From an uncultured Lachnospiraceae bacterium (GTDB taxonomy: Bacteria; Bacillota; Clostridia; Lachnospirales; Lachnospiraceae): a DNA stretch of 60,481 nucleotides. Under the pieces are notes generated by a model that ran no database searches, was not told the DNA's origin, and worked only from the letters and a program-made list of their open reading frames with translations. Location: NCBI GenBank assembly GCA_910579275.1, contig CAJTTO010000026.1, positions 1-60,481 on the forward strand, written 5' to 3'. Of this stretch, positions 50,921 to 59,553 are shown in pieces (the first letter of the stretch is position 1; every line of letters starts with the position of its first letter). The translations under genes and the position numbers were made by a program.

Positions 50921-51808
50921 TCACAAAAGACCATACGCTTTCATCGCCTTTTCCAGCTTCACGGCATTTGCATCCTCCATCTCTGTCAAAGGCCTGCGCA
51001 GCGTTCCCGCCTCTAATCCCATCAGGTTCATTGCCTTTTTAACAGGTATCGGATTCACCTCGCTGAACAGCGCCGCAATCAGGTCAATTGCCTCAAGCTG
51101 CAGTCTGGCGCTCTCCGCAGTCTCCCCTGCAAAATATTTTTCACAAATGTCATGTGTCTGCTGCGGTGCAATATTGGACAGGACAGAGATGACACCTTTT
51201 GCCCCCAGTGACAAAAACGGAACAATCTGGTTGTCATTTCCGGAATAGACATCCACCTTTCCCTTTGCAAGCGCCATCAGTTTTGCATACTGGATAAAAT
51301 TATCCGTCGCATCCTTCACGCCCACGATACTCGGCACTTCCTCACACAGCGATACAATGGTCTCCGGAAGGAGGTTCACACCGCCTGTTCTTCCCGGAAT
51401 GTTATATAGAATAATCGGAATGCTGACCGCCTCCCCAATCAGTTTAAAATGCTCCTTTAAGCCTTTCTGCGTCGCCTTGTTGTAATATGGCGTAACTACC
51501 AAAAGACCGTCCGCGCCAGCCTTCTCAGCCTCCTTTGAGAGGTAAATCGCGGTATCCGTACAGTTGGAACCTGTTCCGGCAATGACAGGTACCCTTTTGT
51601 TTACCTGCTTCACGCAGAAACGAATGCACTCAAGATGCTCCTCATGTGTAAGTGTCGATGCCTCGCCTGTCGTTCCGCAGACAATAATTGCATCTGTATG
51701 ATTGGCAATCTGGAACTCAATGAGCTTTGCGAATGCCTCATAATTTACTTCCCCGCTTGGTTTCATCGGTGTGACAATCGCAACACCTGCTCCTGTAAAT
51801 ATAGACAT
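50921..51808 (-). CDS. dapA: 4-hydroxy-tetrahydrodipicolinate synthase
   Basis: Condenses pyruvate with aspartate semialdehyde, the first lysine-specific step. The 295-aa protein shows VCGTTGEASTLTHEEHLE, Tyr in VVTPYYNKATQKGL, NIPGRTGGVN and the Schiff-base Lys in IVGVKDATDNF. ATG after AAAGGAGGACT. It is the first gene of the operon and lies directly behind the lysine riboswitch terminator, so end-product control is transcriptional. Confidence 0.96.
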   Translation of the reverse strand: MSIFTGAGVAIVTPMKPSGEVNYEAFAKLIEFQIANHTDAIIVCGTTGEASTLTHEEHLECIRFCVKQVNKRVPVIAGTGSNCTDTAIYLSKEAEKAGADGLLVVTPYYNKATQKGLKEHFKLIGEAVSIPIILYNIPGRTGGVNLLPETIVSLCEEVPSIVGVKDATDNFIQYAKLMALAKGKVDVYSGNDNQIVPFLSLGAKGVISVLSNIAPQQTHDICEKYFAGETAESARLQLEAIDLIAALFSEVNPIPVKKAMNLMGLEAGTLRRPLTEMEDANAVKLEKAMKAYGLL

Positions 51809-51853
51809 AACATAGTCCTCCTTTAAAAATTTATTTCACATTGTCCATACATC

Positions 51854-51890
51854 AAAAGAAAAACCAGTCATCTAACGAATAGACGGCCGG
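51854..51890 (-). terminator. Riboswitch expression-platform terminator
   Basis: Minus strand CCGGCCGTCTA (51880-51890) pairs with TAGATGACTGG (51864-51874), one mismatch and two G-U, loop TTCGT, then TTTTTCTTTT. It lies 46 bp before the dapA start. The GATGCCGG/GCCGGGG words between 51888 and 51930 can form a competing antiterminator. Confidence 0.75.
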
Positions 51891-51949
51891 CATCATATCT
51901 CTGCAAAATCCAATCCCCGGCATTCTGCCGGATCCGGTTTCAATTTAAA

Positions 51950-52116
51950 ATGATAGCACTCCATCTGTTGATGACAGTCATACGGCTCTTAACCGTATGC
52001 CCAAGCAAAAAGTCTCAGGCGGCTCTGTGCTTTCGGCGTCCCTTCCTTTCCTCTCCTGTAAACGGCGCCTGACACCTGACAAAGAGTACTGATAAAAAAC
52101 GCAACCTCTACCTATT
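51950..52116 (-). ncRNA. Lysine riboswitch (L box) aptamer
   Basis: On the minus strand the elements of the L box follow in order: GGTAGAGGTTGCG, CAGTACTC, GGAGAGGAAAGG, GACGCCGAAAGC, GCTTGGGCATACGG, GACTGTCA and TGGAGTGCTATC. Order, spacing and total length (about 165 nt) match the Bacillus lysC riboswitch as I know it. It stands between the promoter 52135-52163 and dapA. Lysine binding is expected to favour the terminator at 51854-51890, lowering dapA-dapB-hisA. Confidence 0.92.
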
Positions 52117-52134
52117 TTTCTTTTATATTCTATC

Positions 52135-52163
52135 ATTATATATCCGAATCTATCTGCTGTCAA
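52135..52163 (-). promoter_or_regulatory. Consensus sigma-A promoter of the lysine riboswitch/dapA operon
   Basis: Minus strand: TTGACA (52158-52163), 17-bp spacer, TATAAT (52135-52140). Both hexamers are perfect consensus. Start site about 52128, just before the aptamer. Confidence 0.85.
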
Positions 52164-52378
52164 CCGTAAAATCCGGCAAAATCCCGTCGTTAAATATTTC
52201 ATGCGATCGTTTTTAGGACAGCGAAGGATGACAAGATGCATTGATGCAAAAATGTTGAAAATTAACAAAAAATCTAAAAAATCCAAAATAATAGTTGTTA
52301 AATTACCGAAAATTTTATAAAATAAATATAGTCAGGCAGTAATATTAGCCAAAATAATATAGAGAGGTGCGGATTTAT

Positions 52379-53683
52379 ATGTTTATACAACTTTTTAGCA
52401 ACTATCTGGTCGGGCAGTCGGTTCTCACAATTGAGCAGCGTGACACTTTTCAGGAGGAAATCCAGAAGACACGTGTCAAATTAGGAACGATTGCAGTTGC
52501 TGACGGTCTCTTGACAGAAGCACAGGCTGAGGAAATCAATCACCAGCAGACGCAGCAGGATCGCCGTTTCGGTGATATTGCCGTGGAACTGGGATATCTG
52601 ACTGAAGCGCAGATAACAGAACTCCTTGGCAAGCAGGGCAATATTGCAATGAAATTTTTCCAGCTGCTCGCGGACAACCTTAACCTTTCTCTGGACACCA
52701 TCACGGAACATCTTGCCGGTTTCCAGAAAGTACATGGTTTTACGGAAGCAGAAATTGAGGCACTGAAAAAAGATGACTTCGATTCCATCATTCCCCTTTT
52801 TGCCACAGTAAGGGATCCTGCCATCACGGATCTCGCTGGTCTTGTGATGCGTAATCTGACAAGATTTGTCAGCAATAACTTTTATTTTGGCAGGATGAAA
52901 AAAGCAGCGGATTACGCATACAGCATGCTGGCTGGTCAGAAGTCACTCGGCGATTCTTTTGTCTATCTCGGCTTTGGCGCCACAAATGAACTGGACGGAA
53001 TTATCCGTCTTGCAAAAGACTATGCCAAAACAGTCACAATCTCAAGCAGTGACGAAGTGTATGATGCCGTGTGTGAATTTGCCAACCTGAATAATGGTCT
53101 CTTTGCATCCGTACTAAGCGATGACGATATCTCTATTGATATGGTTCCGCCAAAGGTCTATCTGAACCAGAGGTTATCCGGCAGTGCATACTATATGCCC
53201 GTATACTTTAACGATTCCGAGTTTGACCTGATTATTTCAACTGATCCGGATTTTAAGCCGGGGGACAAGCCGCATACCTTAAACCTGAAGAAGACAACGC
53301 TGAATACCAATACGTCAAGCTCCCTGCCCACAGTTCTCGTTGTTGATGACTCCGCACTTATCAGGAAAATCCTTATTCAGCTGCTCAGTGAAAACGGCTT
53401 CAATGTTGTAGGCGAGGCGACAAACGGCGCCGAAGGCGTCGAGCTCTACAAAGACCTTACGCCCGACTATGTGACGCTCGATATCACAATGCCTGTAATG
53501 GATGGCGTTCAGGCGCTGAAACATATCAAAGACTTTGACCCGAACGCGAAGGTTGCAATGGTTTCCGCCGCGGGACAGAAGGACAAACTGATGGATGCAC
53601 TGAAAAACGGTGCCGAACTGTTCTTCACAAAACCGTTCAATTCACAGGAAGTCATCACAGGCCTGAAAAGCTTTAAAGACTGA
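52379..53683 (+). CDS. CheX-like phosphatase fused to a CheY-like receiver
   Basis: A 434-aa cytoplasmic protein. Residues 30-90 repeat a GspE/pilus-ATPase N-terminal motif (KLGTIAVADGLLTEAQAEEI and RRFGDIAVELGYLTEAQITE). Residues 150-290 resemble CheX, including DEVYDAVCEFANLNNGLFA with the catalytic Glu233 and Asn236 type pair. Residues 318-434 are a complete receiver (Asp323/324, phosphoacceptor Asp368 in YVTLDITMPVMDG, Ser396, Lys418). CheX proteins remove phosphate from CheY. A receiver in the same chain could be its own substrate or localise it. The start is ATG 52379 after AGAGAGGTG. Monocistronic. Confidence 0.82.
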   Translation: MFIQLFSNYLVGQSVLTIEQRDTFQEEIQKTRVKLGTIAVADGLLTEAQAEEINHQQTQQDRRFGDIAVELGYLTEAQITELLGKQGNIAMKFFQLLADNLNLSLDTITEHLAGFQKVHGFTEAEIEALKKDDFDSIIPLFATVRDPAITDLAGLVMRNLTRFVSNNFYFGRMKKAADYAYSMLAGQKSLGDSFVYLGFGATNELDGIIRLAKDYAKTVTISSSDEVYDAVCEFANLNNGLFASVLSDDDISIDMVPPKVYLNQRLSGSAYYMPVYFNDSEFDLIISTDPDFKPGDKPHTLNLKKTTLNTNTSSSLPTVLVVDDSALIRKILIQLLSENGFNVVGEATNGAEGVELYKDLTPDYVTLDITMPVMDGVQALKHIKDFDPNAKVAMVSAAGQKDKLMDALKNGAELFFTKPFNSQEVITGLKSFKD

Positions 53684-53689
53684 TAAACA

Positions 53690-53727
53690 AAAACCCTGAC
53701 CGGATTCAATTCCGCTCAGGGTTTTTT
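53690..53727. terminator. Bidirectional terminator between convergent genes
   Basis: AAAACCCTGA (53690-53699) pairs with TCAGGGTTTT (53716-53725), with an inner CGG/CCG, and T-runs on both sides. It serves the CheX-receiver gene and the amidase. Confidence 0.88.
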
Positions 53728-53732
53728 ATTTC

Positions 53733-54875
53733 TTAAAGCCTATAATGTTCCACATCATAGAGAAGTCTTTCCCACGCATCCTCATTTTCCACATAATATA
53801 GCGGACAGCGCTTGCCTCCACAGTCATAATGGCGCAGAATATCTTTCGTCTCCAGATGGTACTTGTCCGTCAGCCACACTAGCATGGCAATCAGAGAATC
53901 ATATGTTTCCTGTGTGAAAGAGCCATCCTCCTCAATAAAACAGCATTCTATCGAGATGGAATCCTTATTTCTGTCCACAACGGCATACGCCTCCTCCTCG
54001 AGCGGAATACACTGTATAATCTCGCCCTCATAGCCGATAATAAAATGCGCGCTCGCCGCACGTTCATGCGTTTCGCCCAGATTTTCAAAATAGCTTCTGT
54101 TCTGCGCAGCCGATGTTTTCGGATTTGCCGTATAATGTACAAAAATATTATTGACGCTTCCAAGCTTGGTTCCCGGACGGTTGTACTCGCTGACTGTGAG
54201 AAAATCCTCCAGAATATCCGGTTTTTTGGCATCACTTTTGTCGACCACAGCGGGAAGTTCATTCAAGACGGGGTAAAATGTATTGTCGGTGCTGTCTGTT
54301 CTGCCAGCATTCCGGCGAAGCATCTTTCCCATGAAAAACACAGTCATGGCCAATACCATAATCCACATAACGGCAAGACTCCGGTAAATGTACCGCTGCC
54401 TGCATCTTACTTTCTGCCGCCGCAATTCCTGTGCATTACTTCTTCCGCTGTGCCGCGCTGCTGTCTGCATTACCGCTGCCGTTCCTAAGTTCGACCGCCT
54501 TACCGTATCTGACTGCCTTGTCGCCCCTGCCCTTGTATTTCCGCACCTTATCGGTTCCACTGTCTGCAGTCTTCCTGCCCTTGTATTTCCGATTCTTATC
54601 GGTTCCACTGTCTGCAGTCTTCCTGCCCTTGTATTTCCTGTCTTGATCGGCTCTGCCGTCCTCGGTCTTTTTTTCCTTGCAGGCTCTGCCGGTCTTGGAT
54701 TCCTCGCTCTTACAGGCTCGCCCACTCTTGGACTTCTTGTCCTTGTCGGCTCTGCCGTCCTCGTTTTTCCAGTATTTACCATCCGTTTCTGTCTTGCCTG
54801 CCTGTTCTGACCTTCCGGAGGACTCACCACCTGCCACAATTCCAGTTCCTGTCTCTGACGCGCTTGATTTCCCAT
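53733..54875 (-). CDS. Membrane-anchored N-acetylmuramoyl-L-alanine amidase with basic N-terminal repeats
   Basis: A 380-aa protein. The first 130 residues are cytoplasmic, very rich in Arg/Thr/Gly, with a 16-residue repeat (GNTRAGRLQTVEPIRI type) copied two to three times. One helix (about 170-190, LAVMWIMVLAMTVFFMG) anchors it. The C-terminal Amidase_2 domain is extracytoplasmic, with zinc ligands in IFVHYTANP and HYDCGGKRCPL, and SISIECCFIEEDG. The start is ATG 54875 after AGGAGAAGTACT. The basic tail may bind nucleic acid or acidic partners. It cuts the amide between muramic acid and the peptide stem. Confidence 0.88.
   Translation of the reverse strand: MGNQARQRQELELWQVVSPPEGQNRQARQKRMVNTGKTRTAEPTRTRSPRVGEPVRARNPRPAEPARKKRPRTAEPIKTGNTRAGRLQTVEPIRIGNTRAGRLQTVEPIRCGNTRAGATRQSDTVRRSNLGTAAVMQTAARHSGRSNAQELRRQKVRCRQRYIYRSLAVMWIMVLAMTVFFMGKMLRRNAGRTDSTDNTFYPVLNELPAVVDKSDAKKPDILEDFLTVSEYNRPGTKLGSVNNIFVHYTANPKTSAAQNRSYFENLGETHERAASAHFIIGYEGEIIQCIPLEEEAYAVVDRNKDSISIECCFIEEDGSFTQETYDSLIAMLVWLTDKYHLETKDILRHYDCGGKRCPLYYVENEDAWERLLYDVEHYRL
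54526..54640. repeat. 48-bp tandem repeats inside the amidase gene
   Basis: The unit TTATCGGTTCCACTGTCTGC through CTTGTATTTCC begins at 54548 and 54596, identical over about 43 bp, with a partial unit before. The in-frame 16-codon period keeps the protein frame. Copy number is likely variable between strains. Confidence 0.85.
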
Positions 54876-55032
54876 AGTACTTCTCCTATACCGCTCTCTT
54901 TTGCATTTCTTTTTGTACTCCCTATTTATTAGATGTACAAAAAGGGAAAAAAGTTTCACTTTATCAAAAAGTTTTTGTAAAAATATTATAAGACATTAAA
55001 CTCTAATTTTTCTCTAAAACAGCATCTATTTT

Positions 55033-55998
55033 TCATAATTCGACATGATATCCCAGTCTGTTAACAAGTTCCATATCTGTTGCGGCAGTGATTCCGGCAG
55101 TCGTAAGCATGTCACCCGAAATTGCGGCGTTCGCTCCTCCCAGAAAACATTTCTCTCCTTTGTCGCCCAGAAGTCCGCGTCCTCCGGCAAGGCGGACAGT
55201 CCCGTCAGGTATCAGGAATCGAAAAACGGCAATAATGCGGCAGAATTCCTCATTCGTCAGAATTTTATTGTTTTCATACGGGGTTCCTTTTATCGGATTG
55301 AGCAGATTGACAGGAACCGACTTTACCCCCAGCTCCCGCAGTGCAATTGCCATGTCGATTCGATCCTCCATCGTCTCGCCGAGTCCCATGATGCCACCCG
55401 AACAGACATCCAGACCGGCACGCTGTGCCGCTTTTATCGCTGCTATCTTTTCATCATAGGAGTGTGTAGTGCACACTTTCGGAAAAAAGTCTCTGGAAGC
55501 CTCGAGATTGCAGTGTACCCTCGAGGCGCCAGCCTCCTTTATTTTGCGGAATTGCTCCTCGTCCAGAAGCCCAAACGACACACAGATTTGGATGTCCACG
55601 TTTCTGCGGATTTCACGAATGCTCTCACAGACCTGCGCCACTTCCTGCCCGCTCAGACTTCTCCCTGAAGTTACAACAGAATACCGCAAAACCCCCTGCT
55701 CCTTATTATGCCGCGCTCCTGCAAGCAGTTTTTCTGTCGGCAAAAGCGGATAGGTCTCTTTGCAGTCCGTTTGATAATGCGCACTCTGCGCACAGTATTT
55801 ACAGTCCTCAGAACACTTCCCGCACTTCCCGTTTATGATTGTGCACATGTCAAACCGGTTCCCGCACATTTTTTCCCGTATTTCATTGGCAGCCGCAGCA
55901 AGTACATCCAGCGGTTCTCCTGCCAGTGCAGCTGCCTCATCACGCGTTATATCCGCGCCCGCATATATTTTTTGTTTCAATTCTTCTGTAAGACTCAT
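55033..55998 (-). CDS. bioB: Biotin synthase
   Basis: A radical-SAM enzyme that puts sulfur into dethiobiotin. The 321-aa protein has the 4Fe-4S motif CSEDCKYC (Cys62, Cys66, Cys69), YPLLPTEKLL, and NLEASRDFFPKVCTTHSYDE. It ends GYHVEL. The start is ATG 55998 with AGGGAGGATTAAG upstream. The remaining biotin genes (bioA, D, F) are not in the window, as is common in gut clostridia that salvage precursors or rely on neighbours. Last gene of the larB-larC-MATE-(orf)-bioB unit. Confidence 0.95.
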   Translation of the reverse strand: MSLTEELKQKIYAGADITRDEAAALAGEPLDVLAAAANEIREKMCGNRFDMCTIINGKCGKCSEDCKYCAQSAHYQTDCKETYPLLPTEKLLAGARHNKEQGVLRYSVVTSGRSLSGQEVAQVCESIREIRRNVDIQICVSFGLLDEEQFRKIKEAGASRVHCNLEASRDFFPKVCTTHSYDEKIAAIKAAQRAGLDVCSGGIMGLGETMEDRIDMAIALRELGVKSVPVNLLNPIKGTPYENNKILTNEEFCRIIAVFRFLIPDGTVRLAGGRGLLGDKGEKCFLGGANAAISGDMLTTAGITAATDMELVNRLGYHVEL

Positions 55999-55999
55999 C

Positions 56000-56146
56000 T
56001 TAATCCTCCCTGCTGCCATCGCCGGCTCCTATAAAAATGTAAAACTCAGACACACTCCAGAACCCTGTCCAAAAACGCAAGTACAAGTCCCTGCCCCCAG
56101 CCCTGCATCCAGTCTCTTGAAATGCTTTTGTAACCGTCTGTCCCAT
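56000..56146 (-). CDS. Possible 48-aa ORF exactly filling the MATE-bioB gap
   Basis: The ATG overlaps the MATE stop by one base (TGATG) and the TAA stop lies one base before the bioB ATG, so the frame fits the gap exactly. The peptide runs MGQTVTKAFQETGCRAGG and RDLYLRFWTGFWSVSEFYIF to GDGSRED. No family is recognised. The bioB ribosome site lies within its last codons. It could be a coupling peptide or chance (an open 48-codon frame is not rare). Confidence 0.3.
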   Translation of the reverse strand: MGQTVTKAFQETGCRAGGRDLYLRFWTGFWSVSEFYIFIGAGDGSRED

Positions 56147-57516
56147 CACCCGTATTTTGGGTTTTTTATCCACTTTCCGCCCAAAAACCGTGCCGAAAAG
56201 ATTACTGCCCTGACTGTCCAGTCCGCGAACATGCCAATCCACACAGCCATCGGTCCAAAGTGATATACCCGCACCAGAAAGATGCATAACACAACCCGAC
56301 AGCACCACATAGTCACCGTGGAGACAAGCATGGAAAACCGTACATCACCTGCCGCCCGCAGTCCGTAAGATATGACAAAGGAACCAACCCACACGAGCGG
56401 TTTCACAATCGTAATTGCCGTAAGCATCTCAATGCACATCTGCGCTGCCTCTGGCTCCATGCCGGCAATCCACGTAACCGGCTTTGTGATGGCAAACACA
56501 AACAGGCAGGAAACAAGAATGCCTATCCATGCAATGCCCGTCAGCTTCACAATATAATACTTTGCCTCCTCCTTCCTCCCGGCTCCGATACACTGCCCCA
56601 CCACCGTCATCAGGCCAATTCCGATACCGATGCCAAAGACACCGTTGAGGGTTTCCAATATGTTCGCCATTGCCTGTGCCGCTATCGCCACTGTTCCCAT
56701 CGTCGAAACAGTCGACTGTATCGCAAGTTTTCCAAACTGAAACATGCCGTTTTCGATGCCCGACGGAATCCCGATCGCCATAATTTTCCATATCAGCGGC
56801 ATATCCGGTCTGATTCTAAAATAGTCCCTGACCACAATGACCTGTCGCGGTTTTCTCAGATAATAAAATATCACAACCGTAGAAAATACCCTCGATATCA
56901 GCGTGGCAAGCGCAGCCCCTGCCACGCTCCACTGAAAACCATAGATAAACACTGCGTTTCCTGCAATATTGAGAACATTGGAGATGACGGACACTTTCAT
57001 CGGAAATCTGGAATTTCCTCCCGCCCGAAAAAATGCTGCACCTACACTGAAAAGCGCCAGAAACGGGTAGGAGATTACGGTAATCAGAAAATACACAAGG
57101 CATCCGCTCATTACCTGTTCCTCGACTTCCCCAAATATCAGCCGCAGCAGTCTTTCACGTCCTACAAGGCACACAAGCATGACTCCCACTGAAATCACGG
57201 TGACGGTCAGCACAACCTGCCTTGCCGCCTTGTTGGTCTGTCTCGTATCCCCGCTTCCCAGATACTGCGAGCAGATGATGGCGGCGCCTGCTGCCATGGC
57301 GGAAAACACCTGAATTATCAGGTTGTTGAAGGAATCCACCAGAGATACCGCAGAAATGGCTTCACTTCCGACTGTCGATACCATGGTGGTATCAACCATT
57401 CCCATAAAGGAATTCAGCAGCTGTTCCACTACAATCGGGACAAGCAGTAAAAACAACGCCCTGTTGTCAAAAAGAATATTGTTCCAGTCTATCTTTTTTT
57501 TATCATATAGTTTCAT
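56146..57516 (-). CDS. MATE-family efflux transporter
   Basis: A 456-aa cation-coupled drug exporter with 12 helices in two related halves. Conserved parts: LLVPIVVEQLLNSFMGMVDT, the AISAVSL motif and GIPSGIENGMFQFGK in the second half. ATG after GAAGGTCGGACAA. It lies 16 bp after the larC-HAD stop and shares a possible transcript with nickel-pincer and biotin genes. The substrate is unknown; MATE pumps carry cationic drugs or metabolites. Confidence 0.93.
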   Translation of the reverse strand: MKLYDKKKIDWNNILFDNRALFLLLVPIVVEQLLNSFMGMVDTTMVSTVGSEAISAVSLVDSFNNLIIQVFSAMAAGAAIICSQYLGSGDTRQTNKAARQVVLTVTVISVGVMLVCLVGRERLLRLIFGEVEEQVMSGCLVYFLITVISYPFLALFSVGAAFFRAGGNSRFPMKVSVISNVLNIAGNAVFIYGFQWSVAGAALATLISRVFSTVVIFYYLRKPRQVIVVRDYFRIRPDMPLIWKIMAIGIPSGIENGMFQFGKLAIQSTVSTMGTVAIAAQAMANILETLNGVFGIGIGIGLMTVVGQCIGAGRKEEAKYYIVKLTGIAWIGILVSCLFVFAITKPVTWIAGMEPEAAQMCIEMLTAITIVKPLVWVGSFVISYGLRAAGDVRFSMLVSTVTMWCCRVVLCIFLVRVYHFGPMAVWIGMFADWTVRAVIFSARFLGGKWIKNPKYG

Positions 57517-57532
57517 TTGTCCGACCTTCTAT

Positions 57533-59524
57533 TTACAGATTCATTTGTTTCAGCACGTCCACAATCTCCATCGGCTGTTCCACAAACGTTTCTGCGCCCT
57601 GCTCCACAAGAAATTCCCTGTCACGGAATCCCCAGAGCACACTGATACATGGAAGTCCCGCATTTCTAGCCGTTGCAAGATCCACGTCCGAATCCCCGAT
57701 ATAGACTGCCTCCTCCCTTATCTTCCCAAGTTCCTTCAAGGCTAGGTTCACGCTGTCCGGATGTGGTTTTCGCTGTAAGTGCTCTCGGTCGCCGATTGCA
57801 ACATCCACTTGCGGAAAATACCTGTTATTTAAATCCTGTACGGCTGAATCAATTTTGTTTGACACAATGGCAAGCGTGTAACCACTGTTTTTTAGTGTCT
57901 CCAAAAGTTCCGGTATCCCGTCATATGCCCTTGTCGTATCATTGCAGTGTTCCCCATAATACTGCTTGAACGCATCAAATGCCTTTTCAAAATCCGGATT
58001 GTCTTCTCCATCCGGCACTGCACGTATCATCAGTTTTTTCACGCCGTTTCCCACAAAACGCCTCACCTCGTCAAGTGTACGCTTCGGCATTGCGCAAAAA
58101 TCCAATGCATAGTTGACAGCATTCTTTAAGTCTTCCAGCGTGTCCAGAAGTGTTCCGTCCAGATCAAAAACTACCGTAGATATTTTTCTATTCCTTTGTC
58201 TTTCCTGATTCAGCTCCGCATACACCCTGTTGTACGTGTCCAGATACGGAATGCCTTTCTCCCTGCAGACTGCCGCCAGACTCTCATATTCAGGGTATAT
58301 CCGCCCACCGCATACCTTTACTGCAAGTTTTCCCAGACTCGTATCCGCCGCACGTTTTTCCCTGCTTAAAACCGTGCGCTCCATCTCCACACGCCTGACG
58401 CCTATCGTGGTCGTCTCGTCAAAAATAATTTGTTCCAGTATGGAAATGTTCTCCCTGTCGCAAATGACATTCAGCTGGTAAGCCGGCCGGTTCTTTTTCA
58501 TGTAGACAGGTGTATAAAATACATCCCTTGCCCCAGCGTCAAAAAGCCGCTGCGTCAGATAGCCGAATGCCTCGCCGGAACAGTCGTCTATGTTGGATTC
58601 CAGCTTATATATGACATCCTTTTTTTCTGACAGCTCCTCAAGAATCATCGCCCTTAGCAGGCTTGCCTTCTCGTAATTTCTTTTTCCGGCGCCAATCCCC
58701 AATGCCGCAACCTTAAATTTCTGCGGCAGCTTGTCCCTTGTCCTGACTGCCGCAGCGATTGCCGCCCCCGTCGGCGTCACAAATTCGCCCTGCTGTTCCA
58801 TAAAGTGCACCGGAAGTCCATATGTCTCCATAATCTTTGCCGTTGCAGGAACCGGAACAGGAAGAATGCCATGCTGACAGCGCACGCTGCCATGTCCCTC
58901 GTACAATTCCGATATTACTACATCCGTTATCCGGTATTTTTCCTTGATCGCATCCATACATACGGCAGCAGACATGATATCCACAATCGAGTCCACTGCG
59001 CCGACCTCGTGAAAATGTACTTCACTGACAGGCTTGTTATGTGCCTTTGCCTCCGCAGCCGCCAATATTTCGAAAATACGAAGCGCCAGTTCTCTTGCAC
59101 TGTCTGTCAGCTTTGCATTCTTTAAGATTTCCGTTATCTCTGCCATTCCCCTGTGCACATGATGGTGATGTGCTTCCTGTCCATGGTCATGGTGCCCGTC
59201 ACCATGCACATGGCTATGCTCCGCATGGACATGTCCGTGGTCATGTGCACCGCCATCCGTGTTCCCGTGATCATGTCCATGAAGATACGCCATATCATGG
59301 TCATGATTTTCATGTGCACTGTCGAGCACAACATCAAAGTCGCAGGCATCGATGCCGGCTTTCTGCACTCTCTTTATCACAACATCAAATCCTGAGACAA
59401 GCGGTCTGATGCTCTCTACCGCCCTGTCAATCAAATTCCTGTCAACACCCAAGTCCAGCAGCGCCGCAACGGTCATGTCTCCGCTGATCCCTGCATAACA
59501 CTCCAAATATAGTATCTTTTTCAT
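57533..59524 (-). CDS. larC: LarC (nickel insertion for nickel-pincer cofactor) fused to HAD phosphatase
   Basis: A 663-aa protein. The first 445 residues are LarC: CYAGISGDMTVAALLDLGV, a His-rich metal loop (about 71-125), VHFHEVGAVDSIVD, GEFVTPTGAAI, ALGIGAGKRN, and the CTP-binding part with NIDDCSGEAFGY. Residues 449-663 are a phosphoglycolate-phosphatase-type HAD enzyme: FDLDGTLLDT (Asp454, Asp456), VSNKID, KPHPDSV and IGDSDVDLATARNAG. All HAD catalytic residues remain. LarC is commonly a single protein of about 400-420 aa. In Lactiplantibacillus its two parts need a frameshift; here the frame is continuous. ATG 59524 with GGAGAATGGA. Confidence 0.9.
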   Translation of the reverse strand: MKKILYLECYAGISGDMTVAALLDLGVDRNLIDRAVESIRPLVSGFDVVIKRVQKAGIDACDFDVVLDSAHENHDHDMAYLHGHDHGNTDGGAHDHGHVHAEHSHVHGDGHHDHGQEAHHHHVHRGMAEITEILKNAKLTDSARELALRIFEILAAAEAKAHNKPVSEVHFHEVGAVDSIVDIMSAAVCMDAIKEKYRITDVVISELYEGHGSVRCQHGILPVPVPATAKIMETYGLPVHFMEQQGEFVTPTGAAIAAAVRTRDKLPQKFKVAALGIGAGKRNYEKASLLRAMILEELSEKKDVIYKLESNIDDCSGEAFGYLTQRLFDAGARDVFYTPVYMKKNRPAYQLNVICDRENISILEQIIFDETTTIGVRRVEMERTVLSREKRAADTSLGKLAVKVCGGRIYPEYESLAAVCREKGIPYLDTYNRVYAELNQERQRNRKISTVVFDLDGTLLDTLEDLKNAVNYALDFCAMPKRTLDEVRRFVGNGVKKLMIRAVPDGEDNPDFEKAFDAFKQYYGEHCNDTTRAYDGIPELLETLKNSGYTLAIVSNKIDSAVQDLNNRYFPQVDVAIGDREHLQRKPHPDSVNLALKELGKIREEAVYIGDSDVDLATARNAGLPCISVLWGFRDREFLVEQGAETFVEQPMEIVDVLKQMNL

Positions 59525-59553
59525 TCCATTCTCCATTTCTGTCATTCATATTT

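Noticed and set aside
51978..52286. Minus-strand frame of about 100 codons upstream of dapA
   Set aside because: It covers the promoter and lysine riboswitch aptamer; structure and motif order explain the sequence better.
56147..56308. Extension of the 48-aa frame upstream into the MATE gene
   Set aside because: The upstream part lies in a shadow frame of the MATE coding sequence; only the section after the TGATG junction could be real.
57533..59524. Programmed frameshift in larC
   Set aside because: Known in Lactiplantibacillus, but here the LarC1 and LarC2 parts are in one frame.
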